NCBI GenBank assembly: GCA_021531755.1
Contig: JADYUK010000001.1
Coordinates: 428,859-492,858 of the forward strand
Length of the DNA: 64,000 nt
Direction of reading: 5' to 3'
From: Hoylesella loescheii
GTDB lineage: Bacteria; Bacteroidota; Bacteroidia; Bacteroidales; Bacteroidaceae
Shown: positions 8,650 to 17,864 of the stretch, one piece after another
How the letters are laid out: each line of letters starts with the position of its first letter
How positions within the stretch are numbered: position 1 is the stretch's first letter
Program-made: the position numbers and the translations under genes
The notes under the pieces: model-generated
Database searches by the model: none
Told to the model about the DNA's origin: nothing
What the model saw: only the letters and a program-made list of their open reading frames with translations

Positions 8650-8679
8650 TTTGTCGCTCGACATTTGTCGAGCGGCAAA
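8650..8679 (+). terminator. Inverted repeat after the DUF285 protein gene
   Basis: The arms TTTGTCGCTCGA and TCGAGCGGCAAA form a stem 23 bp after the stop codon of the 1022-residue protein. No long T run follows, as is common in this phylum. Confidence 0.55.
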
Positions 8680-8908
8680 TCATCACAAACTACATTGAAA
8701 AACTGCACAAACAGAAAAAAACAAAAAACTGAAAGCTAAAGAAGCTGAAGTAGAATCTTATCATTTGTTTTTATAGTTGATGCGTAGTGTGGTGCAAAGG
8801 TACGAATAAGCGAGAAGAAAAGCAAGAGATATCCGGAAATGTCACCCTTTTTCTCTTCTACAAGTCCCTCCCGATTCTGAACCATATTCTCAGAATCATG
8901 AACGTGCA

Positions 8909-8938
8909 CTTTGGCGAGAAATCGCACTTATTAAGAAT
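8909..8938 (-). repeat. Truncated copy of the palindromic repeat family
   Basis: The plus strand reads CTTTGGCGAGAAATCGCACT followed by TATTAAGAAT. This matches the tail and spacer of the repeat at 12403-12475 read on the minus strand, with four bases missing. It lies about 20 bp ahead of the MTA/SAH nucleosidase start and keeps that frame open upstream, so the gene can easily be annotated too long. Confidence 0.5.
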
Positions 8939-8957
8939 CAAATTTATTCTGAATAAT

Positions 8958-9695
8958 ATGAAGATATGTTACATTGTTGCAATGGAAGCCGAGGCTGCCC
9001 CATTCATAGAGCATTATGGAGTGAAAATAGTCCCAGGAGCTTTCTATCCTCTTCCTTGCCAGCTATATGAGAAGCGTTTTGATGACACACACTCATTATA
9101 TATCGTCACTAACGGTACACAGCATGGCTCAAGCCTTGTAGGGTGTGAGGCTGCATCTGTGACAACATTGAAGGCAATAGAGTCGCTACAACCTGATGTG
9201 ATTGTGAATAGTGGCACATGTGGCGCATTTAAGGCCAACGGAGCGAAGATAGGCGATGTGTATATAGGCCATTCAGTCATGTTCCACGACAGGAGGGTTA
9301 TGGGCGATGACGAATGGGGCACGCAGGCGCTCGGCAATTATCCTCTCTTTGACGGAAAGGAACGTCTCGCCAAGAATCTCGGCATGAAGACGGGGAAGGT
9401 GACGACAGGCTCATCTCTCGACATGCAGCCCTGCGACCTTGAGATTATCAAGGAGAATGGTGGCGAGCTGAAAGATATGGAGGCTGCCGCTGTCGCCTTT
9501 GTCTGCTCACTCTTCTCCATGCCATGCCTCCTCGTCAAGTCTGTCACAGACCTCCTTGATGGTGGCGTGGACACTCTCGAGGAGTTCAGAGCCAATCTCT
9601 TGTACGCCTCGTCTGAGCTGGCGAAGGCTAATGTGAGAGTTGTCCGTTATCTTCTTGACAATAACATTACACGGAACATCGCAGACACCCACTGA
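8958..9695 (+). CDS. 5'-methylthioadenosine/S-adenosylhomocysteine nucleosidase
   Basis: The 245-residue protein splits the glycosidic bond of methylthioadenosine and S-adenosylhomocysteine, releasing adenine, in methionine salvage and SAH removal in the cytoplasm. The start at 8958 gives MKICYIVAMEAEAAPF, where the Glu in AMEAEA is the catalytic water-binding residue of the Pfs family. Later motifs are VNSGTCGAF (nucleoside phosphorylase fold), KDMEAAAVAF (ribose-binding Glu) and VKSVTDLLDGG (catalytic Asp). An upstream ATG at 8787 would add 57 codons, but these are not family-like and partly come from a repeat remnant, so I reject it. No luxS is nearby. It stands alone between two hairpins. 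Confidence 0.9.
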   Translation: MKICYIVAMEAEAAPFIEHYGVKIVPGAFYPLPCQLYEKRFDDTHSLYIVTNGTQHGSSLVGCEAASVTTLKAIESLQPDVIVNSGTCGAFKANGAKIGDVYIGHSVMFHDRRVMGDDEWGTQALGNYPLFDGKERLAKNLGMKTGKVTTGSSLDMQPCDLEIIKENGGELKDMEAAAVAFVCSLFSMPCLLVKSVTDLLDGGVDTLEEFRANLLYASSELAKANVRVVRYLLDNNITRNIADTH

Positions 9696-9848
9696 TGTGT
9701 CCTTTGTCACGGATACCTATGACGTTTGACACCCGCGTACGCGCTGTCGTCTCCATTATCCATGAGGATGGTGTGATGCCAGAAAGCATTAAGCGACTAT
9801 TGATGGTGAATCATTATCGATAACGCCATAACTATGTTTTAAAACAAT

Positions 9849-9896
9849 ATATGCCTTCGTGCCGGATATCTCTTGACATCCGACGCGAAGGCATAT
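9849..9896 (+). terminator. Strong inverted repeat in the spacer after the nucleosidase gene
   Basis: The arms ATATGCCTTCG and CGAAGGCATAT, with inner CGGAT/ATCCG pairs, form a long hairpin between two converging genes (nucleosidase to the left, asnA to the right). It is a likely bidirectional terminator. The rest of the 350-bp spacer shows nothing I can identify. Confidence 0.65.
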
Positions 9897-10045
9897 CGTA
9901 ACTCATAGCCTAAAAAATATTAGGGGGGACCTGCTGAATGAGATAGATTTATGCTGAGGGCTGCTGCTCTCGTCGCTGTGTCCATCGCCTTTCAGCATGG
10001 CCTGAAGAGGGTGATTCTGTTATGTTGTCAATTGTGTTTGTCTTG

Positions 10046-11083
10046 TCATATGAGCGGCATATTATTCTCTCTGCACTCTCTCCTCATATCTTCAGGCCAT
10101 ATACTTGCCTGTATTTCTCCGATGTGAGCTTTGTGGAGCATCACCATGCAGAGTCGGCTCTGTCCGATACCACCACCTACAGACAATGGGAGTTTTCCTT
10201 TAAGTAGCATCTTGTGGAAGTAGAGCTCTTTCCGTTCATTCTCGCCCTCAATATCGAGTTGTCTAAGCAGGGCTTCCTTGTCAACTCTTATTCCCATAGA
10301 TGACAGCTCGAACGACCGCTCAAGCACGGGATACCAAATAAGTATGTCTCCATTCAGTCCCATCATGCCATTCTCGTCTACTGTTGACCAGTCATCATAG
10401 TCAGGTGCTCTCCCGTCATGCTTCTCTCCGTTGGATAGCTTCCCGCCTATGCCAACGACAAACACAGCACCATACTTTTTGCATATGGCATCCTCACGTT
10501 CTTTTGGAGATAAGTCGGGATACATTTTCAACAGCTCCTCAGCGTGGATGATGTGTATCTCCTCTGGTAGAAAAGGTTCAAGCTGTGGATACCACTCACA
10601 TGCGAGATACTCTGTGCGGCGTATTGCGCCATATATGCGCCTGACAATCTCCCTCAGGTATTTCTGTGTGCGTTGTCCGGCTGTTATGACAGCCTCCCAG
10701 TCCCATTGGTCAACATAGAGAGAGTGGAGGTTGTCAAGTTCCTCGTCTGCCCTGATGGCGTTCATGTCAGTATATATTCCGTATCCGGGACGTATTTTGT
10801 CTTCTGCAAGTTTCAGCCTCTTCCATTTTGCCAATGAGTGGACGACTTCTGCCTTGGCGTCGCCCAGCTCTTTAATAGGAAATGTTACAGCACGCTCTAT
10901 ACCGTTGAGGTCATCGTTAATGCCGAGTCCCTTAAGCACGAAAAGCGGAGCAGTGACGCGTCTGAGGCGTAACTCTGTGCTGATGTTCTGCTGGAAAAAC
11001 TCCTTTATAAGCTTTATTCCCTGTTCTGTTTGTGCCGCGTCAAGGAGAGGTTTGTATCCTTGTGGCTTGATTAGTTTGCTCAT
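10046..11083 (-). CDS. asnA: Aspartate-ammonia ligase (asparagine synthetase A)
   Basis: AsnA makes asparagine from aspartate, ammonia and ATP (to AMP and PPi) in the cytoplasm. The 345 residues are slightly longer than the E. coli enzyme (330). The protein has the class II tRNA-synthetase-like fold of the family: the N-terminal YKPLLDAAQTEQGIKLIKEF, the ELRLRRVTAPLFV strand region, VVHSLAKWKRLKL, YGIYTDMNAIRADEELDN, HSLYVDQWDWE and the C-terminal GGGIGQSRLCM motif 3-like arginine. A typical Bacteroidetes promoter precedes it at 11219-11250, with about 130 bases of leader. The direct route from ammonia implies that the cell can use free ammonium for asparagine. Confidence 0.97.
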   Translation of the reverse strand: MSKLIKPQGYKPLLDAAQTEQGIKLIKEFFQQNISTELRLRRVTAPLFVLKGLGINDDLNGIERAVTFPIKELGDAKAEVVHSLAKWKRLKLAEDKIRPGYGIYTDMNAIRADEELDNLHSLYVDQWDWEAVITAGQRTQKYLREIVRRIYGAIRRTEYLACEWYPQLEPFLPEEIHIIHAEELLKMYPDLSPKEREDAICKKYGAVFVVGIGGKLSNGEKHDGRAPDYDDWSTVDENGMMGLNGDILIWYPVLERSFELSSMGIRVDKEALLRQLDIEGENERKELYFHKMLLKGKLPLSVGGGIGQSRLCMVMLHKAHIGEIQASIWPEDMRRECRENNMPLI

Positions 11084-11218
11084 TGTGTTCTGTATCGTTT
11101 TCTTTGCTCGTTTGATTGGTTGCTGGATTTCATCATTCGTTTTACCTTCGTTTGGGGAAGCATAAGAAAGATGGTTTGCATGAGATATCCGGGGGGATAT
11201 CTTTGTTTATTGCGGATG

Positions 11219-11250
11219 CAAAGGTAATAATATTTTATTTTATGTGCAAC
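11219..11250 (-). promoter_or_regulatory. Promoter of asnA
   Basis: On the minus strand GTTG, 20 bases, then TACCTTTG: the -7 box is perfect for TAnnTTTG and the -33 box differs by one base. The surrounding DNA is AT-rich. The remaining spacer up to 11740 holds one repeat copy and no gene that I can support. Confidence 0.6.
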
Positions 11251-11407
11251 TTTATGTAAGAAATATTTGTCGTAAAGTTGACATATGTAAATAAATAGAT
11301 AAATTTGTGTTTACAATTAGCTATGTGTATGGTGATAATGTCTTACATAAAGTGAAATAAACCACATCATCCCCGATGACTCTCCTCTGGGCGTGGAACT
11401 GAAAACG

Positions 11408-11464
11408 GAGGCTTTCGATAAGCCAGAAGACTAAAGCGGGCTTGCTCGCTTTGGCTTGGCGAGA
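11408..11464 (-). repeat. Palindromic repeat (REP-like), inverted and diverged copy
   Basis: The complement reads TCTCGCCAAGCCAAAGCGAG followed by CAAGCCCGC, as in the copies at 12419, 20737 and 49055, but in the opposite orientation. Here the inner arm pairs (AAAGCG with CGCTTT) are fully complementary, where the other copies have a mismatch. It lies between the B3/B4-domain gene and the asnA promoter. Confidence 0.75.
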
Positions 11465-11740
11465 AAAGTCCGGATGAAACCCAACGATGAAATCCTACAA
11501 AAGGGTATAATGAATATTTACTCTTGTTGTGTAACCAGCATGATAATTCCGCTTTTCGCCTTTTCATTAGGGATATATCACATTAGCGCCTGGGCTTATT
11601 GTCTAAACATCGAATGATATAGGCATATACCAGGAACAATCACATGGATTGGCAGATAGTCATGGGGGGCTGCATTGACTGGACGGTATAGTTATCATGG
11701 GGGGCAGTGCAGGTTTACAGGACTCGTCTATCGTTATTCG

Positions 11741-12478
11741 TCAATCATAATTGCAGACTGTTATATCTTTGCCGTCTGCATGCTGGCGTAATAGTCCAGC
11801 AATGTATTCTGCGCATCTGAGAGTGTTCATCTTGTCACCGTCGTATCCGTTTACAAGGACGAGGATATGGCGAGTATCTATTGACATCTTTGTCCGCTCG
11901 TTATCGCTGGTCGGTGTTCCTACTCCTCCTTCAGCATCCCTATAGACTGGGAGTCCCTCGATATTTATCATACCACGCCCTATGCCCTCATAAGGCTCAT
12001 CATGTCGTCCGATGCCAAGTGTCAGCGTCTCGCCCACTATCTTATCAGCATCAAAACCTCCAATGCTGTAGCCATAGGCCATGCTGCCGAGATTTACAAG
12101 GTCAACGAGAGTGTCACGCTGGTATAGTTCTTTCCCTTGTAACATACGCCTTATAAGGGCTTCTGCTGCGGGACGGTATCTGCTCGGGTCTTTGCCACAT
12201 AGTCTGTAGATATGGCGAGTTGCCTGTATTGGTGGCATGAGTTTCAGACTCTCTGTGTCGAGGCTGGCACGCAATTCCTCGCCCAATGATTCTATCTTAC
12301 GCCACAGGCCGTCATCGTACTCTGTGTTCTTCACTGTAGCGTAAACCATAGCACCCGCAAATTCCGGACAGACTGACTTTATCTCTTCTGATACAATTAT
12401 CTTCTTAAAAGTGCGATTTCTCGCCAAGCCAAAGCGAGCAAGCTCTCTTTGGTCTTTTGTCTTAACGAAATCGTTCAT
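11741..12478 (-). CDS. B3/B4 tRNA-binding domain protein with a repeat-encoded N-terminus
   Basis: The 245-residue product carries the B3/B4 fold known from the phenylalanyl-tRNA synthetase beta subunit, here as a free-standing protein. From KIIVSEEIKSVCPEFAGAMV on it follows the family: the middle has YRPAAEALIRRMLQGKELY, VDLVNLGSMAYGYSIGGFDAD, and the end has LVNGYDGDKMNTL. Family members are thought to edit or bind aminoacyl-tRNA or related ligands; the substrate is not established. The first ~25 residues (MNDFVKTKDQRELARFGLAR ...) are not family-like and are encoded by a copy of the dispersed palindromic repeat. The same peptide is encoded by the unrelated repeat cluster near 49100. Either the repeat donated a new start codon or the true start lies downstream at a non-ATG codon. 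Confidence 0.8.
   Translation of the reverse strand: MNDFVKTKDQRELARFGLARNRTFKKIIVSEEIKSVCPEFAGAMVYATVKNTEYDDGLWRKIESLGEELRASLDTESLKLMPPIQATRHIYRLCGKDPSRYRPAAEALIRRMLQGKELYQRDTLVDLVNLGSMAYGYSIGGFDADKIVGETLTLGIGRHDEPYEGIGRGMINIEGLPVYRDAEGGVGTPTSDNERTKMSIDTRHILVLVNGYDGDKMNTLRCAEYIAGLLRQHADGKDITVCNYD
12403..12475 (+). repeat. Palindromic repeat (REP-like) fused into the 5' end of the B3/B4 gene
   Basis: A 16-bp conserved leader (CTTAAAAGTGCGATTT) is followed by the repeat core: TCTCGCCAAGCCAAAGCGAG, CAAGCTCTCTTTGG, and the tail CTTAACGAAATCGTTC. The arms CCAAAG-GAG and CTC-CTTTGG fold around CAAG. The next three bases supply the ATG complement of the gene on the minus strand. Confidence 0.9.
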
Positions 12479-12784
12479 TTTTCAACTTAATAATATAATG
12501 TTTATGCCCTTGCGAGAGAACGAACTCCCGCTTTAAGTGCAAAGTTACGAGATTTGTTCAATATGTCCAAGAAAATTGCAGATAATAATTCCCTGAAAAA
12601 TGAGATACCCATACCATCCTCAATGCTGTTTCCTATCCATGTATGACATTCACACTTAACTCGGCACCCAATGGTCTATACATCGAAACTTTTATCAAGG
12701 TGTAAAAATTATTTTTATAGTGTATACAATAAAATGGCATCATAGACGTTATAATATACAAACATTGACATCATAAATAAAACA

Positions 12785-15205
12785 ATGAAAAAACTTCTTG
12801 TATTTTTCCTCCTGTTCAGCTGTTCTATGACATTTGTCCATGCCCAGATGTCGGATGAACAAGTTGTAGACTATGTTAAACGTCAGGTACAACAAGGCAA
12901 AGACCAGAAACAGATAGCCAAAGAGCTGCTCAGCCGTGGTGTGTCGGTTAAGCAACTTGAACGTCTGAAATCACAATATGAGTCGCAACAGAAAAGGCAG
13001 GAGATCATCTCGGGCGATATGGACCGTTCGAGAGTATATAATGGTGAACGCCGTGAGAAGAGCAATAAGAAGAGAAGGAAAACCAGTTCTTCTTACGCCA
13101 CCAGTGACTTTGAAGACAGCTATGGCGAAATAGACAATTATGATGAATACGAGAATATTGAAAACGAGAATGACAGCTTAAGGATATTCGGCCATGACAT
13201 CTTCAGGTCGAACAGCCTGTCGTTCGAGTCGAGTATGAATGTGGCTACACCTGCCAACTACACCTTGGGGCCAGGCGATGAGGTCATACTCGATATTTAC
13301 GGAGCGTCGCAGCTCAGCGAGACAATGAAAGTCTCGCCTGATGGTACTGTGACAATCCCGAACGAGGGACCTGTCAATATTGCCGGACTGACAGTGGCAC
13401 AGGCGCAGGCAAAGGTCAGACGCACTATAGGAGGGCACTACCAAGAATCAAACATCAGGTTGACAGTTGGACAGACAAGGACAATCATCGTCAATGTGAT
13501 GGGAGAGGTAAGAGAGCCTGGAACATATACCCTGTCAGCTTTTGCCACTGTATTCAATGCCCTGTATCTTGCAGGAGGTGTGAACAATATTGGCACTCTG
13601 CGAGAGGTGAAGGTCTCGCGTAATGGAAGGATTATAACATCTGTTGATATATACGACTTTATTCTCAACGGTAGGCTCACAGGCAATGTGATGCTACGGG
13701 ATAATGACGTCATTATGGTCGGCACATACAGCAATCTCGTTAAGATAGAGGGTAAGGTTAAACGCCCGATGTATTATGAGATGAAGAAGAACGAGTCACT
13801 GCAATCACTCTTGAAATATGCTGGCGGATTCACAGGCGACGCTTACAAGCAGAAGGTAAGGGTGGAACGAAAGAGTGACGACGGACTGACAGTGCACAAC
13901 GTTGACGAATGGGATTTCACTACATTCGCATGTGAGGACGGAGATATTGCTGTCGTAAGTCCCGTAATAGAGCGGTACCGGAATACAGTCACGATAACTG
14001 GAGCCGTCTTCCGCGAAGGACAGTATAAGCTCGGTGGGAATGTCAATACGGTAAAGACACTCGTAGACCAGGCTGGAGGACTGAAGGAGCAAGCCTTCAC
14101 GAAACGCGCTGTGCTCCACCGCATGAGAGAGGACCGCACACTCAATTCCATGACAATAAACCTCAAAGGCATCCTCGACGGTTCTGCTCCTGATGTCGTT
14201 CTGCAGAATGAGGATGAGCTAATAATATCTTCGACTGAGGAAATCACATCAAAGCAAAGCCTTACAATATATGGTGATGTCGTTATGCCTGGTGTCTATA
14301 AATACTCAGACGGAGAGACTCTTGAGGACCTCATAACAGAGGCTGGCGGACTGCTAGAGTCTGCATCGTTATTGAACGTCGAGGTGGCAAGGCGCATTAT
14401 GTCGGCCGATGATAATCCCGATGGGAAGAAAATGGCAAAGATATATCAGGCGACACTGGCTGAGGGACTTGCCATAGAGGGCGAGACAGGACTGAAGCTC
14501 CGCCCATACGATATCGTCACCATACACCGCTCGCCAAACTATCAGGAGCAGAAGGTCGTCAATATATCAGGAGAGGTGCTCTATGGCGGGTCGTATGTCC
14601 TTTCAGATAAGGAGGAGAGGATTACAGACATACTTAAGCGAGCAGGAGGCATGACAAAGAACGCATATGTTGATGGAGTACAGCTGATAAGGAAAGTCTC
14701 AAAGAAGGAGCTTGACATACAACGCATGAAACTCGAGGTAGCCAAGAATATGGCTGACTCACTTGAAATTATGTCAGCCCTGCAGAAGACATCATACAGT
14801 GTAGGTATTGATCTCAGAAAAGCACTCGACAATCCCGGCAGTGGAAATGATATCATCATGCATGAGGGTGACTCCATATATATACCACAGCTGAATAATG
14901 TCGTGAAGATTAGCGGAGAGGTTATGTTTCCTAATACCATAGCTTACGAGAAGGACCGCAAGGCAAGCTACTACATCAACCAGGCTGGCGGATTGACCAA
15001 GAAGGCAAAGCGTAAACTGGCATATATTGTCTACCCTAATGGTCAGGTAAGCAGACTCAGTAAAGGAAAAATCCTGCCAGGATGTGAGGTTGTAGTCCCT
15101 ACACCGCCAGAAAAGAAGATAGATACAAACAGGACATCGCTCTTCATGGCATTGGCAAGCTCTGTGGCAACTATCGCTGCCGTCTTGATAACAGCCCTGA
15201 AATAG
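12785..15205 (+). CDS. Polysaccharide export protein with multiple SLBB domains (Wza-like)
   Basis: The 806-residue protein has a signal peptide (MKKLLVFFLLFSCSMTFVHA) and a Gln/Lys-rich helical region to about residue 125. It then has a polysaccharide export domain beginning YTLGPGDEVILDIYGA, and about six SLBB modules (for example IVNVMGEVREPGTYTLS, NLVKIEGKVKRPMYYEM, TITGAVFREGQYKL, LTIYGDVVMPGVYKY, VVNISGEVLYGGSYVLS and VVKISGEVMFPNTIAYE). The C-terminus has one hydrophobic segment (SSVATIAAVLITAL), as in outer-membrane Wza-type channels. It should help export capsule or exopolysaccharide. No Wzc-type kinase or glycosyltransferase is next to it, so it is an orphan here. An inverted repeat follows the stop. 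Confidence 0.9.
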   Translation: MKKLLVFFLLFSCSMTFVHAQMSDEQVVDYVKRQVQQGKDQKQIAKELLSRGVSVKQLERLKSQYESQQKRQEIISGDMDRSRVYNGERREKSNKKRRKTSSSYATSDFEDSYGEIDNYDEYENIENENDSLRIFGHDIFRSNSLSFESSMNVATPANYTLGPGDEVILDIYGASQLSETMKVSPDGTVTIPNEGPVNIAGLTVAQAQAKVRRTIGGHYQESNIRLTVGQTRTIIVNVMGEVREPGTYTLSAFATVFNALYLAGGVNNIGTLREVKVSRNGRIITSVDIYDFILNGRLTGNVMLRDNDVIMVGTYSNLVKIEGKVKRPMYYEMKKNESLQSLLKYAGGFTGDAYKQKVRVERKSDDGLTVHNVDEWDFTTFACEDGDIAVVSPVIERYRNTVTITGAVFREGQYKLGGNVNTVKTLVDQAGGLKEQAFTKRAVLHRMREDRTLNSMTINLKGILDGSAPDVVLQNEDELIISSTEEITSKQSLTIYGDVVMPGVYKYSDGETLEDLITEAGGLLESASLLNVEVARRIMSADDNPDGKKMAKIYQATLAEGLAIEGETGLKLRPYDIVTIHRSPNYQEQKVVNISGEVLYGGSYVLSDKEERITDILKRAGGMTKNAYVDGVQLIRKVSKKELDIQRMKLEVAKNMADSLEIMSALQKTSYSVGIDLRKALDNPGSGNDIIMHEGDSIYIPQLNNVVKISGEVMFPNTIAYEKDRKASYYINQAGGLTKKAKRKLAYIVYPNGQVSRLSKGKILPGCEVVVPTPPEKKIDTNRTSLFMALASSVATIAAVLITALK

Positions 15206-15292
15206 CCTGTCGGCCATGGATGACATGATGTGAATAAGCCATTATTGACCGACCCTTCTTTTCACCCAAGAATTACAACAAACACAAAGACG

Positions 15293-15345
15293 AGTGACAG
15301 CTGGTCATACCCCTATATCAAAGATGGTTATGGCCAGCTGTCACT
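15293..15345 (+). terminator. Inverted repeat after the SLBB protein gene
   Basis: The arms AGTGACAGCTGGTCATA and TATGGCCAGCTGTCACT form a long stem with one G-T pair, about 90 bp after the stop codon. It is likely a terminator. Confidence 0.65.
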
Positions 15346-15468
15346 TATGTGGAGGAAGTATTCATGAAAGGATTGAAACTTATCAGACAGAGAGATTTTT
15401 GAGTTGATACGAACTATTAGGCAGAAAATGTTTATGAAAATGATAGCATCCCAATATCGAAATGATGT

Positions 15469-17502
15469 ATGAAGGAATCCCGTTTACTCATAAACAATCG
15501 ACAAGGACAAGACATAAAACAGAATAATATGCTGAAGAAAAATCTATTGACCTGCCCGACAGGAAACAGTATAGAGAAGGAAGATGGTTTCAAATATTGT
15601 GACGAACGTTTTGCAGACATCGAGATGTTGCGTTACAAGGTTGATGGGTTTGAGACTCTCACTTTAAGACAAAAAATATTCATTTACTACCTTCAGGAGG
15701 CCGCCCTATGGGGCAGGGACATACTCTTCGACCAAAACGGACGGTATAATCTTGAGATAAGAACATTGCTTGAGAGACTCTATACCGGATATAAGGGTGA
15801 TAGGGATAGCGATGATTTCAAAGCCTTTGAAGAGTATCTTAAGAGAGTATGGTTCTCTAATGGTATCCACCACCATTATGGATGTGAGAAGTTTGTGCCA
15901 CACTTCAGCCGCCAATGGTTTGTCATGCATACAGGATGCTCGGACAAGATTGCCGACATAATCTTCAATCCAGATATCCTCCCCAAGCGTGTGAATCTTG
16001 CTGAGGGGCAGGATTTGGTACTAACAAGTGCGTGTAACTACTATCAAGGCGTGACACAACAGGAGGCAGAAGCCTTCTATGCTCAGCAAAAGGCTCTGGG
16101 TGATAAAGAGCATCCTGTCATGTATGGTATGAATTCTACACTCATCAAAAGTCCTGACGGCACAATATATGAGGACAAATGGACAACATCAGGACGTTAC
16201 GGCGCATACCTCACGAGAATCACGTCACTGCTGGGAAAAGCGCGATTATATGCTGACGATACAAAGCAGAAGGATGTCATAGACAAACTAATCTCATTCT
16301 ATGAGACAGGCGACCTCAAAATTTTCGACGATTACACTATCGCATGGGTAGAGAATACCGCACCCATTGTCGATTTCGTCAACGGATTCACAGAGTCATA
16401 TGGAGACCCTCTCGGCATGAAAGGCTCATGGGAGAGCATTGTCAATATCAAGGATATAAAGGCAACAGAGAGGGCAGCGCGGCTAAGTGCCAATGCACAG
16501 TGGTTTGAGGACAACTCTCCTGTATCGCCAGAGTTCCGCAAAGAGAAAGTCAGGGGAGTCTCAGCTAAGGTGATACGCGCCGCAATACTGGGAGGCGACC
16601 TCTATCCCTCGAGCGCCATAGGTATAAATCTTCCTAACAGCGACTGGGTGAGAGCAGAGCACGGAAGCAAGTCTGTCACAATAGCCAATCTCACCCATGC
16701 CTACTCACAAGCGGCTCGGGGGAGCGGCATGATGGACGAGTTCGCTGCCTCACAGGATGATGCAATCCTGATGGATAGATACGGCGATTTGACAGGGAAT
16801 CTGCATACTGACCTTCATGAATGTCTCGGACATGGAAGCGGCAGGCTATTGCCTGGTGTTGATGCCGATAGTCTTAAGGCATATGGTAGTACAATAGAGG
16901 AAGCTCGGGCAGACCTCTTTGCTCTCTACTATCTTGCTGACGACAAACTTATCGAGCTTGGACTGCTGCCAGACAAAGATGCGTTCAAGGCAGAATACCT
17001 CAGGCAGATGATCAATGGACTCATGACACAGCTTGTGCGCATAAAGCCTGGAGCACAGATAGAGGAGTCGCACATGCGTGACAGGGCTCTCATTGCCAGA
17101 TGGGCTTACAAGCATGGACTGGGCATGGCAGATGGCGGGAAGGATGTTGTGGAGATGATGCAGAGAGATGGTAAGACTTACGTCAGAATAAACGATTATG
17201 ACCGGCTACGTCAGCTTTTCGGACATCTTCTCGCAGAGATACAGCGCATAAAGTCGACAGGAGACTTTGATGCCGCACGCCATCTTGTTGAGGAATATGG
17301 TGTCAGGATTGATACCGTTCTCCATAAAGAAATTCTCGACAGATATCAAAGGCTTAACATCCCACCATATAAGGGATTCATCAATCCTGTCTATAAAGCT
17401 GTCATGGATAACGATGGAGGTATTACTGATGTCATCGTTAGTTACGAAGAGAGCTATACTGAACAGATGCTACGCTATTCAGACGCATACTCCATAAAGT
17501 GA
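15469..17502 (+). CDS. Dipeptidyl-peptidase III family (M49) zinc peptidase
   Basis: The 677-residue enzyme belongs to M49, which removes dipeptides from the N-terminus of small peptides. The zinc motif is HECLGH (His450, Glu451, His455), with the third ligand Glu478 in EEARAD. These sit two residues from the positions reported for the Bacteroides thetaiotaomicron enzyme (448, 453, 476). The C in HECLGH is typical of the bacterial group, whereas eukaryotic members have HELLGH. Residues ~1-20 before MLKKNLLTC are poorly conserved in character, so the start may be the ATG at 15529. No clear signal peptide is seen, so a cytoplasmic location is likely. Some databases misname these proteins as dihydrofolate reductase. 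It stands alone, followed by a hairpin. Confidence 0.92.
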   Translation: MKESRLLINNRQGQDIKQNNMLKKNLLTCPTGNSIEKEDGFKYCDERFADIEMLRYKVDGFETLTLRQKIFIYYLQEAALWGRDILFDQNGRYNLEIRTLLERLYTGYKGDRDSDDFKAFEEYLKRVWFSNGIHHHYGCEKFVPHFSRQWFVMHTGCSDKIADIIFNPDILPKRVNLAEGQDLVLTSACNYYQGVTQQEAEAFYAQQKALGDKEHPVMYGMNSTLIKSPDGTIYEDKWTTSGRYGAYLTRITSLLGKARLYADDTKQKDVIDKLISFYETGDLKIFDDYTIAWVENTAPIVDFVNGFTESYGDPLGMKGSWESIVNIKDIKATERAARLSANAQWFEDNSPVSPEFRKEKVRGVSAKVIRAAILGGDLYPSSAIGINLPNSDWVRAEHGSKSVTIANLTHAYSQAARGSGMMDEFAASQDDAILMDRYGDLTGNLHTDLHECLGHGSGRLLPGVDADSLKAYGSTIEEARADLFALYYLADDKLIELGLLPDKDAFKAEYLRQMINGLMTQLVRIKPGAQIEESHMRDRALIARWAYKHGLGMADGGKDVVEMMQRDGKTYVRINDYDRLRQLFGHLLAEIQRIKSTGDFDAARHLVEEYGVRIDTVLHKEILDRYQRLNIPPYKGFINPVYKAVMDNDGGITDVIVSYEESYTEQMLRYSDAYSIK

Positions 17503-17588
17503 TAATCATCTCGTATCCAATGGCTGTCATTAAATAATCGACGCATAATACCTAATTCTCATACACATGCATCGATATAAATAAACAG

Positions 17589-17632
17589 GATAGGGACATG
17601 CAGGAGGCCTTTGCTTTCATACATGTCCCTAT
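17589..17632. terminator. Hairpin between converging genes
   Basis: The arms GATAGGGACATG and ATGTCCCTATTC form an 11-12-bp stem with a 20-base loop, between the M49 peptidase and the converging Lrp-type gene. It probably ends transcription from both sides. The rest of the 361-bp spacer has no recognisable feature. Confidence 0.65.
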
Positions 17633-17864
17633 TCTATATATTTGAGTGAAACATACCTGCTATAACTTACCTCAACTGGACTCAGTCAAGATTATTGTAA
17701 AACTCGTGTGGGGACAGAACCAGATAGCTAAAAGGGGTAGGGTAGATTCTCTCCTCGTTGTCTTCTTCTCTATATCCGCTACTCTAAACTAAGATTGTTT
17801 GAAAGTTTTATGGCTGCAATACCTTTTACTATGATGTTGTCTTTTCCAGTTGGACGTTCTTGCT

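Noticed and set aside
8793..8820. A minus-strand promoter-like pair near 8798 (TACCTTTG with CTTG)
   Set aside because: No gene on the minus strand follows it within the spacer, and the -33 box is imperfect. It may be chance.
8787..8957. N-terminal extension of the MTA/SAH nucleosidase
   Set aside because: The 57 extra residues have no likeness to the family and include a repeat remnant; MKICYIVAMEAEA is the usual start.
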